NCBI RefSeq assembly: GCF_004358345.1
Contig: NZ_CP037952.1
Span: 3,100,001 to 3,164,000, forward strand
Length of the DNA stretch: 64,000 bases
Direction of reading: 5' to 3'
DNA from: Parashewanella spongiae
Lineage (GTDB): Bacteria; Pseudomonadota; Gammaproteobacteria; Enterobacterales; Shewanellaceae
In this document: one piece after another, positions 8,892 through 17,334 of the stretch
How positions within the stretch are numbered: the stretch's first letter is position 1
Layout: every line of letters starts with the position of its first letter
Translations under genes and position numbers: made by a program
The notes under the pieces: generated by a model
What the model was told of the DNA's origin: nothing
What the model saw: only the letters and a program-made list of their open reading frames with translations
Databases searched by the model: none

Positions 8892-9681
8892 AAACGAATG
8901 GCAGAAGTTGCAGCGGTATACACCACCAAGCCTTTGCATCGTACCCCAGAATCAATCATGTCTAGAAACGATAATTCAAATGTTCGTCCATTACGTGTGC
9001 CACCAAGAAATAAACGTGTGTGGGCAAGCGTAGAAAGAAGCGCTGCGACTGTGATTGAAGAAGCATTTTTAGAAGCTCTGGAACGAGACCCAACTCAAAG
9101 CCGTCAGTGGGTTGTACTCGTTGATGGTCATCCTCATCAACTAAAACAAATTTATCGGGTGATGAAGAAACTCAACATCAATGCAACGGTGGTCATGGAT
9201 TTCATCCATGTGCTTGAATATCTCTGGAAAGCGGCGTGGTGCTTATTTGAAAAAGATGATCCAGAAGTCGAAGATTGGATAGAAAAGCGAGCGACTGAAA
9301 TCTTACGAGGTAATGCGTCACAAGTAGCAAAAGGCCTTGGGATCAGTGCAACAAAACGGAAATTAAAACAACGAGAAGGCATTAATAAGTGCATCGGTTA
9401 TCTATTGAAAAATAAATCAAGATTAGAATACGGTAAAGCGTTAGAGCAAGGTTTCCCAATTGCTAGCGGTGTCATTGAGGGAGCTTGTCGTCATCTGATT
9501 AATGATAGGTTGGATATCACTGGAGCGAGATGGAGCCTTGAAGGTGCAGAAGCTATATTAAAACTTAGGTCGTTAAGATCGTGTGGTGATATTGAAAAGT
9601 ATTGGGAGTATCACAAAAAGCAATCCAAACAGAGGTTATACAGATGTGGATAACTTCGTCGTTTTAAAAGACCCACACCCA
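8892..9681 (+). pseudogene. ISKra4 transposase, 5'-truncated copy with intact right end
   Basis: The frame from KRMAEVAAVYTTKPLHRTPE to the normal C-terminus (stop 9651-9653) is intact and nearly identical to the full ISKra4 copies, with S to C in RSCGD. The first roughly 240 codons are missing: the sequence switches to IS481 DNA at about 8891. The right end GACCCACACCCA is at 9681. An ORF from 8799 reads through antisense IS481 into this frame and is not a real gene start. Confidence 0.87.
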
Positions 9682-9683
9682 AA

Positions 9684-9989
9684 GATTTTCTTAAATTCAA
9701 AAAAGCAAATTATAGTGCTGCCCCTCAAGTTTTGAATAAAAAACGTAATAGAGGTACGCAATTTTCTAAAGATATAGAAGATTTAATCTGGAAGTTTCTC
9801 AATAAATATCACCTTATAGAAAATGGAAAGTCAATTGCTGCTACTCAACGTTTATTAGCTAAAAAATATGAAGAACTTGGTTATGAAGGTGAGGCCCCAT
9901 CTGCAAAGACGCTAGTTAGAAGGACGAAAACACTTGGCCCTTATGAATACGACCGTAGGAGGTTCGGTGAATCTTATGCTAAAAGTTAA
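9684..9989 (+). pseudogene. TnsB/TniA-like transposase fragment
   Basis: About 100 codons in one frame, starting without a start codon at the ISKra4 edge (KDFLKFKKANYSAAPQVLNK) and ending in ESYAKS plus stop where IS200 begins. The segment SKDIEDLIWKFLNKYHLIEN, SIAATQRLLAKKYEELGYEG, PSAKTLVRRTKTLGPYEYDR resembles the N-terminal DNA-binding region of Tn7-like TnsB and related rve transposases. The catalytic domain is absent. A TTG at 9732 gives a nominal ORF but the homologous frame begins upstream. It implies a former Tn7-like or Tn5053-like element; assignment rests on motif memory only. Confidence 0.55.
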
Positions 9990-10027
9990 AGAATCCACCT
10001 TCTTAGAAGGTGGCTTTGCTTTTCGCC

Positions 10028-11527
10028 CCCTATAAGGCAATGGCACTAACTTAAGATTTAGCTGAAGGTTTACTAATTGAACAATAGAGAGTAAATCATA
10101 CAGATTAAGGTTTTTCTAGTGTCACGCCATGAATACTACAACTCGCCAATTCTTCAATGATGCCCCAGAATTGTTACGTCGCTTTGCTCAAACGGAAGAA
10201 GATGAACTTTCTTCAATTCTCACTCTGCAAGATTTAGAAGATTTTCAAAAAGATAATACTCAAAGAGTACGCAAGTATCCCGCTTGCCACACACTTTCGC
10301 TTTTCATGAAGCAAGTTGCCAGTGAAAACAAGTCTTGTCGTTGCACACTAATCAGTGACGCTAGAGATCAAATTGCTATAGGTCGAGAGAAAAACAGCAC
10401 AATTACAGGTCCCTACTGCAAAGCAAGAAAACGGTTATCTCCAGAGTCAATTAAATCGCTATTGAAGAAATCAGGAAAAAACTTAGATGAAGCGATTCAA
10501 GGGAAATACTTATGGCATGGCCGTAGAGTGCTATTAACTGACGGCTCAACACTATCTATGCCTGATACGCACGAGAACCAAGCCCAATTCCCTCAACCTA
10601 AATCACAAAAAGAAGGGCTGGGCTTTCCTCAGCTGCGGATTTTAGTGTTAATTTCTTTGGGTAGCGGTGCAGTCATTGACTCGGCTGTTTCACCTTGTAA
10701 AGGGAAAGGTACTGGCGAGCAGGCACTATTAAGAAGTATGCAGTCAGACTTGAAACAAGGTGACATTGTGCTGGGAGATGCTAATTTCGAAAACTACTTT
10801 GTTCTTGTAGGACTAATGGGGTTAGGCGTTGATGCTGTTTTCGAAAAAAACGGAGCCAGAAATGTCGATTTCAGAACCTGTGAAGAAAAGCTGGGTAAGC
10901 GAGATGGTTTATTTAAGCTAATTCGTCCATCCTGTCCAGAATGGATGACCCCAGAGGATTACGCTCAAGTGCCAGAAAAGCTTATCGTCAGAATGGTAGG
11001 AACAAAGAAACGTATCATTGTTACCACGCTCACGGATAAAGAAGTCTATCCGAAGCAAGATATTATTGATTTATACGTTTCACGATGGCATATCGAGTTG
11101 GATTTTAGGTCAATCAAGACCATGATGAAAATGGATATTTTAAGGTGTGGTAGTCCAGATATGGTGCGTAAGGAAATTGATGTTCATTTGTTAGTTTACA
11201 ACATGATAAGGGCACTTATGTGCCGAGCGGCAGAAAAAAAAAGGAATATCGCCTAGAGAGGCAAGTTTTAAAGCCGCACATGACGCATTACAAGATTTTC
11301 AGATATTACTTTTGCAAGCCACCGAAGGGATCATTGACACTTTATTGGATGTGATAGCAGATATTATCGGCGAGCATATCGTTGGCAATCGCCCGGGGAG
11401 AAAAGAACCGAGAGCAAAGAAAAGGCGACCGAAACCGACACCAAGGTTACAACATTCAAGAAAACAAGCACGTAGGCTTAAGGTATATCAGAAGTAATTC
11501 TTAAGTTAGTGCCATTGCCCTATAAGG
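10028..11527 (+). mobile_element. IS4-family element with 10-bp target duplication
   Basis: The element proper is 10038-11517 (1480 bp). Its inverted repeats match for about 18 bp: CAATGGCACTAACTTAAGA at the left and its complement at the right end (11499-11517). The 10-bp direct repeat CCCTATAAGG flanks it (10028-10037 and 11518-11527), within the size range known for IS4 elements. It sits in the right end of the IS200. Confidence 0.93.
10129..11497 (+). CDS. IS4-family transposase, two frames joined at an A9 tract
   Basis: The first frame (10129-11256) encodes 375 aa with D in VLLTDGSTLSMP, D in VLGDANFENYF and the exact IS4 signature Y-(2)-R-(3)-E-(6)-K in YVSRWHIELDFRSIK. It ends early after AAEKKRNIA. 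Dropping one A from the A9 run at 11234-11242 gives AAEKKGISPREASFKAAHDA and continues to the normal IS4 C-terminus (RPGRKEPRAKKRRPKPTPRL, stop at 11495-11497). Either this is a 1-base mutation or transcriptional slippage makes the full protein. The nominal ORF at 11312-11497 is just this C-terminus. Confidence 0.85.
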
Positions 11528-11580
11528 GGGCTGGTGCTTGCCCTCTTAGAAGGCAAGCTGTTGTCCCCGATACTTACGAA

Positions 11581-12009
11581 TTAAAAATCAAATCTTTCTT
11601 GTCGCTTTTCAAGCTTTTCCTGATATTTGACATACTTTCTTATCATTTCTGCGTCTATGCCTACTGTATTAACACAATACCCTTTAGCCCAAAAATGATT
11701 GCCCCAATATGGCTTTTTCCGTATATGTGGGAACTGTTTAAATATCCTTATTGCTGTTCTGCCCTTTACTGCTCCAAGTAAGTCCGATATAGAACATTTC
11801 GGCGGTACCTTTACCAAAAGGTGAACATGGTCTTCCTGAACATTTAGCTCTACTACTTGGCAACCTAACCTACCACAATATATTTGAATACAATTGAACA
11901 CTTCTTGTGCTACTTGCCCCTTTAGTATTCTAAATCGATACTTGGGAACCCAAACAATGTGATATTGGCAATGCCATAAAACGTGCGATAATTTTTCAAA
12001 TCTACTCAT
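11581..12009 (-). CDS. tnpA: IS200/IS605-family Y1 HUH transposase TnpA
   Basis: Single-strand transposase of 142 aa, the usual IS200 length. The HUH metal-binding motif is HVHLLVK (about residue 60) and the nucleophilic tyrosine is likely in EMIRKYVKYQEK near the C-terminus. The opening (LSHVLWHCQYHIVWVPKYRF) is characteristic. The frame is intact. No tnpB accompanies it, so this is an IS200-type rather than IS605-type element. Confidence 0.93.
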   Translation of the reverse strand: MSRFEKLSHVLWHCQYHIVWVPKYRFRILKGQVAQEVFNCIQIYCGRLGCQVVELNVQEDHVHLLVKVPPKCSISDLLGAVKGRTAIRIFKQFPHIRKKPYWGNHFWAKGYCVNTVGIDAEMIRKYVKYQEKLEKRQERFDF

Positions 12010-12120
12010 GTTATAGATCCTTTCTCTGTTGTGGGGACAACGAGAAAAGTCTTAACATGGGTAGATGCTACAGGCATAGCCTGCCGCTGATTACCACGCC
12101 CACAGGACGTGGTTTTAATT

Positions 12121-12431
12121 TTTCAATAAACCGTTTACAGTAATAACTTCAATATTGGCTTTCTTTTCTAGCTTTTTAACAATACGGGGATCATTGCCTT
12201 TTTCCAGTTCGGCCTTTAAGCGTAGGGTTTCTTCTCTGGCTTGTTTTAAAGTGGTTGCTGGATATTCTCCTAGATAAATTCGAGACTCTTGTTTATTCTG
12301 AACCTCAATTGAAAATTAACTTTACCTGTCGGTGTGACCCTTACACTTAACCCATTTCTATCTGCCTTTTCAATTCTTTGAGTTTGAGATTTACCAAGAA
12401 CAGATCTTAACCACATATCTGATAGTGCCAT
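12121..12431 (-). pseudogene. P4-type tyrosine integrase N-terminus, frameshifted and truncated
   Basis: From the ATG at 12431 the minus strand reads MALSDMWLRSVLGKSQTQRI, then RVTPTGKVNFQLRFR, and hits a stop. The adjacent frame carries on as NKQESRIYLGEYPATTLKQA, then ELEKGNDPRIVKKLE, up to the IS200 edge. This is the arm-binding (DUF4102-type) domain of a P4-like integrase with a 1-base frameshift near 12297. The catalytic domain is missing. It marks an old integration event and may pair with the integrase at the right edge of the window. Confidence 0.78.
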
Positions 12432-12597
12432 GGCTTGCTCCAATTTTTGATTCGTGGGTACACAGCTGGGTACACACTTTTCAATACAACAGAGCCGAAA
12501 CGATGAAATATCATGCAATAAATTGCAACTAGAAAAAGATTAATTTTGGGGAAAGAAACAGAAAAAAAATTTTAAGATGGCTGTGAAAAAGTCAAAA

Positions 12598-12628
12598 AAA
12601 TGCGCTCAACTTATTGCTGAGCGCATTT
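12598..12628 (-). terminator. Rho-independent terminator after ybiT
   Basis: Hairpin with stem AAATGCGCTCA / TGAGCGCATTT and a short loop, between the ybiT stop (12646) and the integrase remnant. Read leftward it is followed by a run of T (the complement of GTCAAAAAAA), as expected for a terminator of the leftward ybiT transcript. Confidence 0.8.
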
Positions 12629-12645
12629 AATTTAGAGGAAGCTAA

Positions 12646-14238
12646 TTAACCTTCAATCCCTTTGCTAGCAAGGAATTCATCATAGCTACCTCTGAAATCT
12701 TGCACACCGTTTGGTGTCATTTCAATAACGCGGTTAGCGAGTGATGATACAAATGCTCTATCGTGACTTACGAACAATAATGTCCCTTCGTACATCTCAA
12801 GTGCATTGTTCAAAGACTCAATGGACTCCATATCCATGTGGTTAGTAGGTTCATCCATGATCAAAATGTTTGGCTTTTGCATAATTAGCTTACCAAACAT
12901 CATTCGTCCTTTCTCACCACCAGAAAGCACTTTCACTGATTTTTTGATATCATCTGAACCGAACAACATTCTTCCTAAATAACCACGAACAGATTGATCA
13001 TCATCTTCTGGTTTACGCCATTGGCTCATCCAATCAAACAGTGTTATGTCATTTTCAAATTCTGCTTCGTGATCTTGTGCGTAATAACCAATATTGACAT
13101 TTTCAGACCACTGAATTAAACCATCTTTTTGTGGCAAATCATGAACAAGTGTTCTTAGCAGTGTCGTTTTACCGATACCATTATCACCTAGCACCGCAAC
13201 TTTCTCACCAACTTCTACAATTAAGTCTAATTTTTCAAATAATAACTCATCAAATCCATTAGACAGTTGTTCTAGCACCAATGCGTTTCGGAATAATTTT
13301 TTCTCTTGTTCAAAACGAATAAATGGGTTTACTCGGCTTGATGGTTTAATTTCATCCAGCTTAATTTTATCTATTTGTTTTGCACGCGAAGTGGCTTGTT
13401 TTGCTTTTGAAGCATTGGCAGAGAAACGCGCTACGAATGTCTGAAGTTCAGCGATTTGTGCTTTTTTCTTAGCATTATCAGACATCATACGTTCACGTGC
13501 TTGAGAAGCTGCCATCATATATTCATCATAATTTCCTGGGAATATTTTCAATTCACCATAATCTAAATCTGCCATGTGAGTACATACAGAGTTTAAGAAA
13601 TATCTATCATGAGAGATGATGATCATTGTGCTATTGCGCTGATTCAGAACTTCTTGTAACCAACGAATGGTATCGATATCTAAGTTGTTGGTTGGTTCAT
13701 CAAGTAACAATAAATCAGGATCAGAGAATAATGCCTGAGCCAATAAGACTCTTAGCTTTAAGCCCGGAGCGATCTCTGACATTAAACCAAAATGACTGTC
13801 TACTTCGATGCCAACGCCTAATAACAACTCACCTGCACGTGATTCACAAGAATAACCATCCATTTCAGCAAATTGCATTTCTAGATCGGCAACTTTAATA
13901 CCATCTTCTTCTGACATTTCAGGAAGAGAATAAATACGATCACGCTCTTTTTTTATTTCCCAAAGCTCCTTATGCCCCATAACAACAGTATCAATCAATG
14001 AAAACTCTTCATAACCAAATTGGTTTTGACTTAGTTTGCCCATTCGTTCATTGACATCAATTGAAACATTACCTGAGGTAGGATCTAATTCGCCAGTAAG
14101 AATTTTCATGAATGTGGATTTACCACAGCCATTTGCACCGATCAAACCATAACGGTTGCCACCGCCAAATTTAACTGAAATATTTTCAAACAGCGGCTTT
14201 GAGCCAAACTGCATTGTAATGTTAGCTGTTGTGATCAC
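12646..14238 (-). CDS. ybiT: ABC-F family ATPase YbiT
   Basis: Soluble tandem-ATPase ABC-F protein, a class that acts at the ribosome. NBD1 has Walker [10 protein letters not shown], the degenerate [14 protein letters not shown] signature typical of YbiT and Walker [13 protein letters not shown]. The interdomain linker is Lys/Ala-rich ([14 protein letters not shown]). NBD2 has [18 protein letters not shown] and [12 protein letters not shown] choose the GTG at 14238 ([17 protein letters not shown]), giving 530 aa like other YbiT proteins; an ATG at 14256 adds six residues. No transporter domain is present. It is the first clearly resident gene after the IS cluster and has its own terminator. 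Confidence 0.93.
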   Translation of the reverse strand: MITTANITMQFGSKPLFENISVKFGGGNRYGLIGANGCGKSTFMKILTGELDPTSGNVSIDVNERMGKLSQNQFGYEEFSLIDTVVMGHKELWEIKKERDRIYSLPEMSEEDGIKVADLEMQFAEMDGYSCESRAGELLLGVGIEVDSHFGLMSEIAPGLKLRVLLAQALFSDPDLLLLDEPTNNLDIDTIRWLQEVLNQRNSTMIIISHDRYFLNSVCTHMADLDYGELKIFPGNYDEYMMAASQARERMMSDNAKKKAQIAELQTFVARFSANASKAKQATSRAKQIDKIKLDEIKPSSRVNPFIRFEQEKKLFRNALVLEQLSNGFDELLFEKLDLIVEVGEKVAVLGDNGIGKTTLLRTLVHDLPQKDGLIQWSENVNIGYYAQDHEAEFENDITLFDWMSQWRKPEDDDQSVRGYLGRMLFGSDDIKKSVKVLSGGEKGRMMFGKLIMQKPNILIMDEPTNHMDMESIESLNNALEMYEGTLLFVSHDRAFVSSLANRVIEMTPNGVQDFRGSYDEFLASKGIEG

Positions 14239-14641
14239 TAGGATATTTCCAAACAAAAAATGTGATATTGACGCTCAAAACTGAAAAGCTTTATTGCCTG
14301 AGCAGGATAAGGGGCGCAGTATAACTCCGTACTCGCTCAAAATACAGTTTTCGATACATCTCGTAATAAGCAAAACTCGGTACCGAAATACACCTAACTT
14401 TTTAATCCACCGATAATAAAGAATTATCAAAATAATCAAGCGAAATTTCATGCACTAAACAAAAACGAAACATTTCTGTTTGAGAGAAATTATTCGGCCT
14501 ACAAGTCAGAGGTTTTTGAATGATCGTCAGGTTAATCGCACGTGTAAGTGATATATGCACAACTCCATGTGTAATTTCGTCATTACCACAAAAGTGGGAA
14601 TCTAGCGTCGGAAGCTAGTCTAATCTGTTTTTACAGATCCG
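14239..14641. other. Intergenic region upstream of ybiT
   Basis: No gene seen. It should hold the ybiT promoter. Two small hairpins (CTAGC-loop-GCTAG at about 14603-14619 and ATCTGT-TTTT-ACAGAT near 14623-14638) lie just past the stop of the decayed acetyltransferase and may have been its terminator. Confidence 0.4.
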
Positions 14642-14942
14642 TTATTTAAATCGATATTCATATAAATTAACTTCTGAATTTAAATAATTTTTTAAACCTA
14701 TAAATTTAAAACCGATTTTTATTAATAGCCCGTTTGAGACTGAACTTTCCTGATTTGTAAATGCACCTATAACATTTAGCCCGTATTTTGTATAGGCATT
14801 ATCAAGAGCGGCTTGGGATGCTTCTTTTGCGAAACCCTGCCCTGTAAATTCTGGTAACTACGAATAACCGAGATCAGGGTAATTCAAAAATTCACGTTGT
14901 AACAGTCCACACATGCCTATGGAAGTATTCGTTTCAATTAAG
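14642..14942 (-). pseudogene. GNAT acetyltransferase remnant
   Basis: The minus strand reads IETNTSIGMCGLLQREFLNY, PDLGYS, a TAG stop, then LPEFTGQGFAKEASQAALDN, GLNVIGAFTNQESSVSNGLL and IKIGFKFIGLKNYLNSEVNL, ending EYRFK at 14642. The GYS-x-LPEFTGQGFAKEA segment is the acetyl-CoA-binding motif of RimJ/RimL-type GNAT enzymes. The N-terminus is cut by an IS1 end at 14943 and there is an in-frame stop, so it is inactive. Too broken to give a long ORF, it is visible only by reading frames through stops. Confidence 0.75.
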
Positions 14943-15057
14943 GGTAGTGGGCTGAAGCAGTGAATTGATCTATCATGGTTGCACTCTAGTTTCATTTATT
15001 TTAGAGAATATCATGCGTCACTCTGTAGATGTTCAATGCCCTCACTGTCAAAGTACT
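14943..15057 (+). mobile_element. IS1 end fragment (start of insA)
   Basis: These 115 bases match the insA end of the complete IS1 at 56512-57359: terminal GGTAGTGGGCTGAAGCAG, the insA start and codons for MRHSVDVQCPHCQST. The ISKra4 copy begins immediately after, so the rest of this IS1 is missing. Confidence 0.88.
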
Positions 15058-16699
15058 TGGGTGTGGGTCTTTTAAAACGACGAAGTTATCCACATCTGTA
15101 TAACCTCTGTTTGGATTGCTTTTTGGGATACTCCCAATACTTTTCAATATCACCACTCGATCTTAACGACCTAAGTTTTAATATAGCTTCTGCACCTTCA
15201 AGGCTCCATCTCGCTCCAGTGATATCCAACCTATCATTAATCAGATGACGACAAGCTCCCTCAATGACACCGCTAGCAATTGGGAAACCTTGCTCTAACG
15301 CTTTACCGTATTCTAATCTTGATTTATTTTTCAATAGATAACCGATGCACTTATTAATGCCTTCTCGTTGTTTTAATTTCCGTTTTGTTGCACTGATCCC
15401 AAGGCCTTTTGCTACTTGTGACGCATTACCTCGTAAGATTTCAGTCGCTCGCTTTTCTATCCAATCTTCGACTTCTGGATCATCTTTTTCAAATAAGCAC
15501 CACGCCGCTTTCCAGAGATATTCAAGCACATGGATGAAATCCATGACCACCGTTGCATTGATGTTGAGTTTCTTCATCACCCGATAAATTTGTTTTAGCT
15601 GATGAGGATGACCATCAACGAGTACAACCCACTGACGGCTTTGAGTTGGGTCTCGTTCCAGTGCTTCTAAAAATGCTTCCTCAATCACAGTCGCTGCGCT
15701 TCTTTCTACGCTTGACCACACACGTTTATTTCTTGGTGGCACACGTAATGGACGAACATTTGAATTATCGTTTCTAGACATGATTGATTCTGGGGTACGA
15801 TGCAAAGGCTTGGTGGTGTATACCGCTGCAACTTCTGCCATTCGTTTGCGGTCTTTTTTTTCTCCAGCACTTAGGCGTCCTTTGAGCTTCTGTTGTTTCG
15901 CTGCTTTTTGCGTGCCCTCTCTCAAGCTATTAGGTTGCATAACGATGCCTTTTCCATCCATAGTCAATACCAGTAAATCAGATGTATTTTCTGGCTTAAG
16001 GTATCTCTGCTGGAGATAAAAACCATCAAAATCTTGTGCAATATCCTGCACAATTTGCCTTGCTTGTCGCTTGGGCACGTGCGCACCTGTGGTGGTATCT
16101 ATTGAGCTTACTGCATCATCATATGAGCCTTTGACTGCTTCTGTAGCGAGTCTTAGGCGTACACCATCAGAGTATTTATCTTTCGAAAGATTCAGCTCAC
16201 CATCCATTGGAAACACGCTATCACACCGACGTTGACTGTAACCTTTTCGATGCATCGTTACGGTACCAAATAAACTTTCTAAGTTTCGTTTGCAGTTATT
16301 TTTCAAATGATTCAATGCAATGTCACGGTTGGAACAAACTTGCTGACGGGGCTCTTCAGCGGTTTTGATATCTAAGAAACCCTGCAATAAACACCGCAAC
16401 AACTCAGTTCCTTCGGTATCGATATAGGCTTCAACTTCTCCATGGCTCTCTTGCTTAACTTGTTTGTCTTCGAGGTGCGAAATAATACGCTCAAATTTCA
16501 ATTTGGCTTCAGAAAAGAATGAAAATTCGAGTGAGTTTGAGTATGCTAGTTTCATGAAAGGAGCCTTTTTATATACTTGTTGTGTGTGGAAACTGATAAG
16601 TACTATAAAATTGCTCCTTTCGCACCATTTATTAAACCCATCCAATTGATAATGAATGATCTTTTCATGCTTTTCGTCGATCTAAAAGATCTACACCCA
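15058..16699 (-). mobile_element. ISKra4-family element, complete copy B
   Basis: 1642 bp, the same length as the copy at 61745-63386. Related ends: TGGGTGTGGGTCTTTTA at 15058 and the complement of TGGGTGTAGATCTTTTA ending at 16699. No obvious flanking duplication: the left neighbour is an IS1 stub and the right neighbour is unrelated DNA, which suggests a later rearrangement. Confidence 0.9.
15086..16555 (-). CDS. ISKra4-family transposase, copy B
   Basis: DDE transposase of about 489 aa from the ATG at 16555 (MKLAYSNSLEFSFFSEAK), which has an AAGGCTCC-type upstream purine stretch. An upstream in-frame ATG at 16645 would add 30 residues of unlikely sequence. Candidate catalytic residues are D in LTMDGKGIV, D in VLVDGHPHQLKQ and E in SGVIEGACRHLIND. 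The VVMDFIHVLEYLWKAAW and DITGARWSLEGAEAILKLRS motifs are typical of the family. The frame is intact. It differs from copy C at a few residues, for example RVWSS versus RVWAS. Confidence 0.9.
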   Translation of the reverse strand: MKLAYSNSLEFSFFSEAKLKFERIISHLEDKQVKQESHGEVEAYIDTEGTELLRCLLQGFLDIKTAEEPRQQVCSNRDIALNHLKNNCKRNLESLFGTVTMHRKGYSQRRCDSVFPMDGELNLSKDKYSDGVRLRLATEAVKGSYDDAVSSIDTTTGAHVPKRQARQIVQDIAQDFDGFYLQQRYLKPENTSDLLVLTMDGKGIVMQPNSLREGTQKAAKQQKLKGRLSAGEKKDRKRMAEVAAVYTTKPLHRTPESIMSRNDNSNVRPLRVPPRNKRVWSSVERSAATVIEEAFLEALERDPTQSRQWVVLVDGHPHQLKQIYRVMKKLNINATVVMDFIHVLEYLWKAAWCLFEKDDPEVEDWIEKRATEILRGNASQVAKGLGISATKRKLKQREGINKCIGYLLKNKSRLEYGKALEQGFPIASGVIEGACRHLINDRLDITGARWSLEGAEAILKLRSLRSSGDIEKYWEYPKKQSKQRLYRCG

Positions 16700-16780
16700 T
16701 TTCTTTTTAATTCACGACTTCAGCTAAATTTACTTTATCTGAAATATAACATTTTGTCTTTTAAGTGTATTTTCATGCTT

Positions 16781-17044
16781 ATACCAATTACAGTAATTAA
16801 TCTCTCACTCAGCAAGAGCTAAAAGGTTTCAATGCAAGGCACAAGCTCGAAGTACTATCGGGATAATTCAAGTGCTTGTAACGCGTAATGGAACCCTTTA
16901 GCCTTGCCCTTTGGGAGCTTGTATGTGCGCAAATTACTTCTCAAAATTGTCTTGACGTAGAACAACTATGTCTTCATCAATTTCGAATGTACTTTGAGCA
17001 CATACATAGCTCTGAGTTGAGCATTTAATTACTGTAATTGGTAT
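16781..17044. repeat. MITE-like repeat family 1, copy a
   Basis: 264 bp bounded by perfect 20-bp inverted repeats ATACCAATTACAGTAATTAA. The interior is palindrome-rich and non-coding. Related copies lie at 36785-37065 (same orientation, right end lost) and 44354-44657 (inverted). No transposase is encoded. Confidence 0.9.
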
Positions 17045-17102
17045 TATTGTTGCTTGTAAAAAATCTAAAACCATTCTCAACATAATTTTGGTGTGCTTAA
17101 AT

Positions 17103-17333
17103 CTAAAAACATCAGTTGAACGCTGAGTATATGAGTAACTGCTTGATCAATAAGATAACTTTATCATCATGGCTTTCACCCAATGAGTGAAGTGCTCTAC
17201 GCTCACAAGCTTGCTAAAATGACTGCTATCTGTGTTGTAACTTTTGCAAGTAGAATAACTACTTGCTGCAAGCTACGCCTTACTATCAGCCATTTTTTCT
17301 ACGCTTGAGAACGCAGTCAACTGATGTTTCTAG
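17103..17333. repeat. MITE-like repeat family 3
   Basis: 231 bp with imperfect terminal inverted repeats CTAAAAACATCAGTTGA and TCAACTGATGTTTCTAG. Non-coding interior. Only this copy was seen in the window. Its right end directly abuts the group II intron. Confidence 0.7.
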
Positions 17334-17334
17334 G

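Larger units (their letters stand above)
9990..12120 (-). mobile_element. IS200-type element split by an IS4 element
   Basis: It contains a single Y1 transposase gene and hairpin-forming ends. The right-end side has CCACCTTCTTAGAAGGTGG at about 9995-10013 and, beyond the inserted IS4, a CTTGCCCTC...GAAGGCAAG hairpin near 11537. The left-end side has an ACCACG...ACGTGGT hairpin at about 12095-12114. The IS4 at 10038-11517 interrupts the right-end region, which probably blocks single-strand excision. Exact cleavage sites are not resolved. Confidence 0.75.

Noticed and set aside
8799-9653. 284-aa ORF as a complete transposase
   Set aside because: The first 31 codons are antisense IS481 DNA; only the part from 8892 is ISKra4 sequence.
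11312-11497. Independent 61-aa basic protein
   Set aside because: Its sequence is the standard IS4 transposase C-terminus, joined to the upstream frame at the A9 run.
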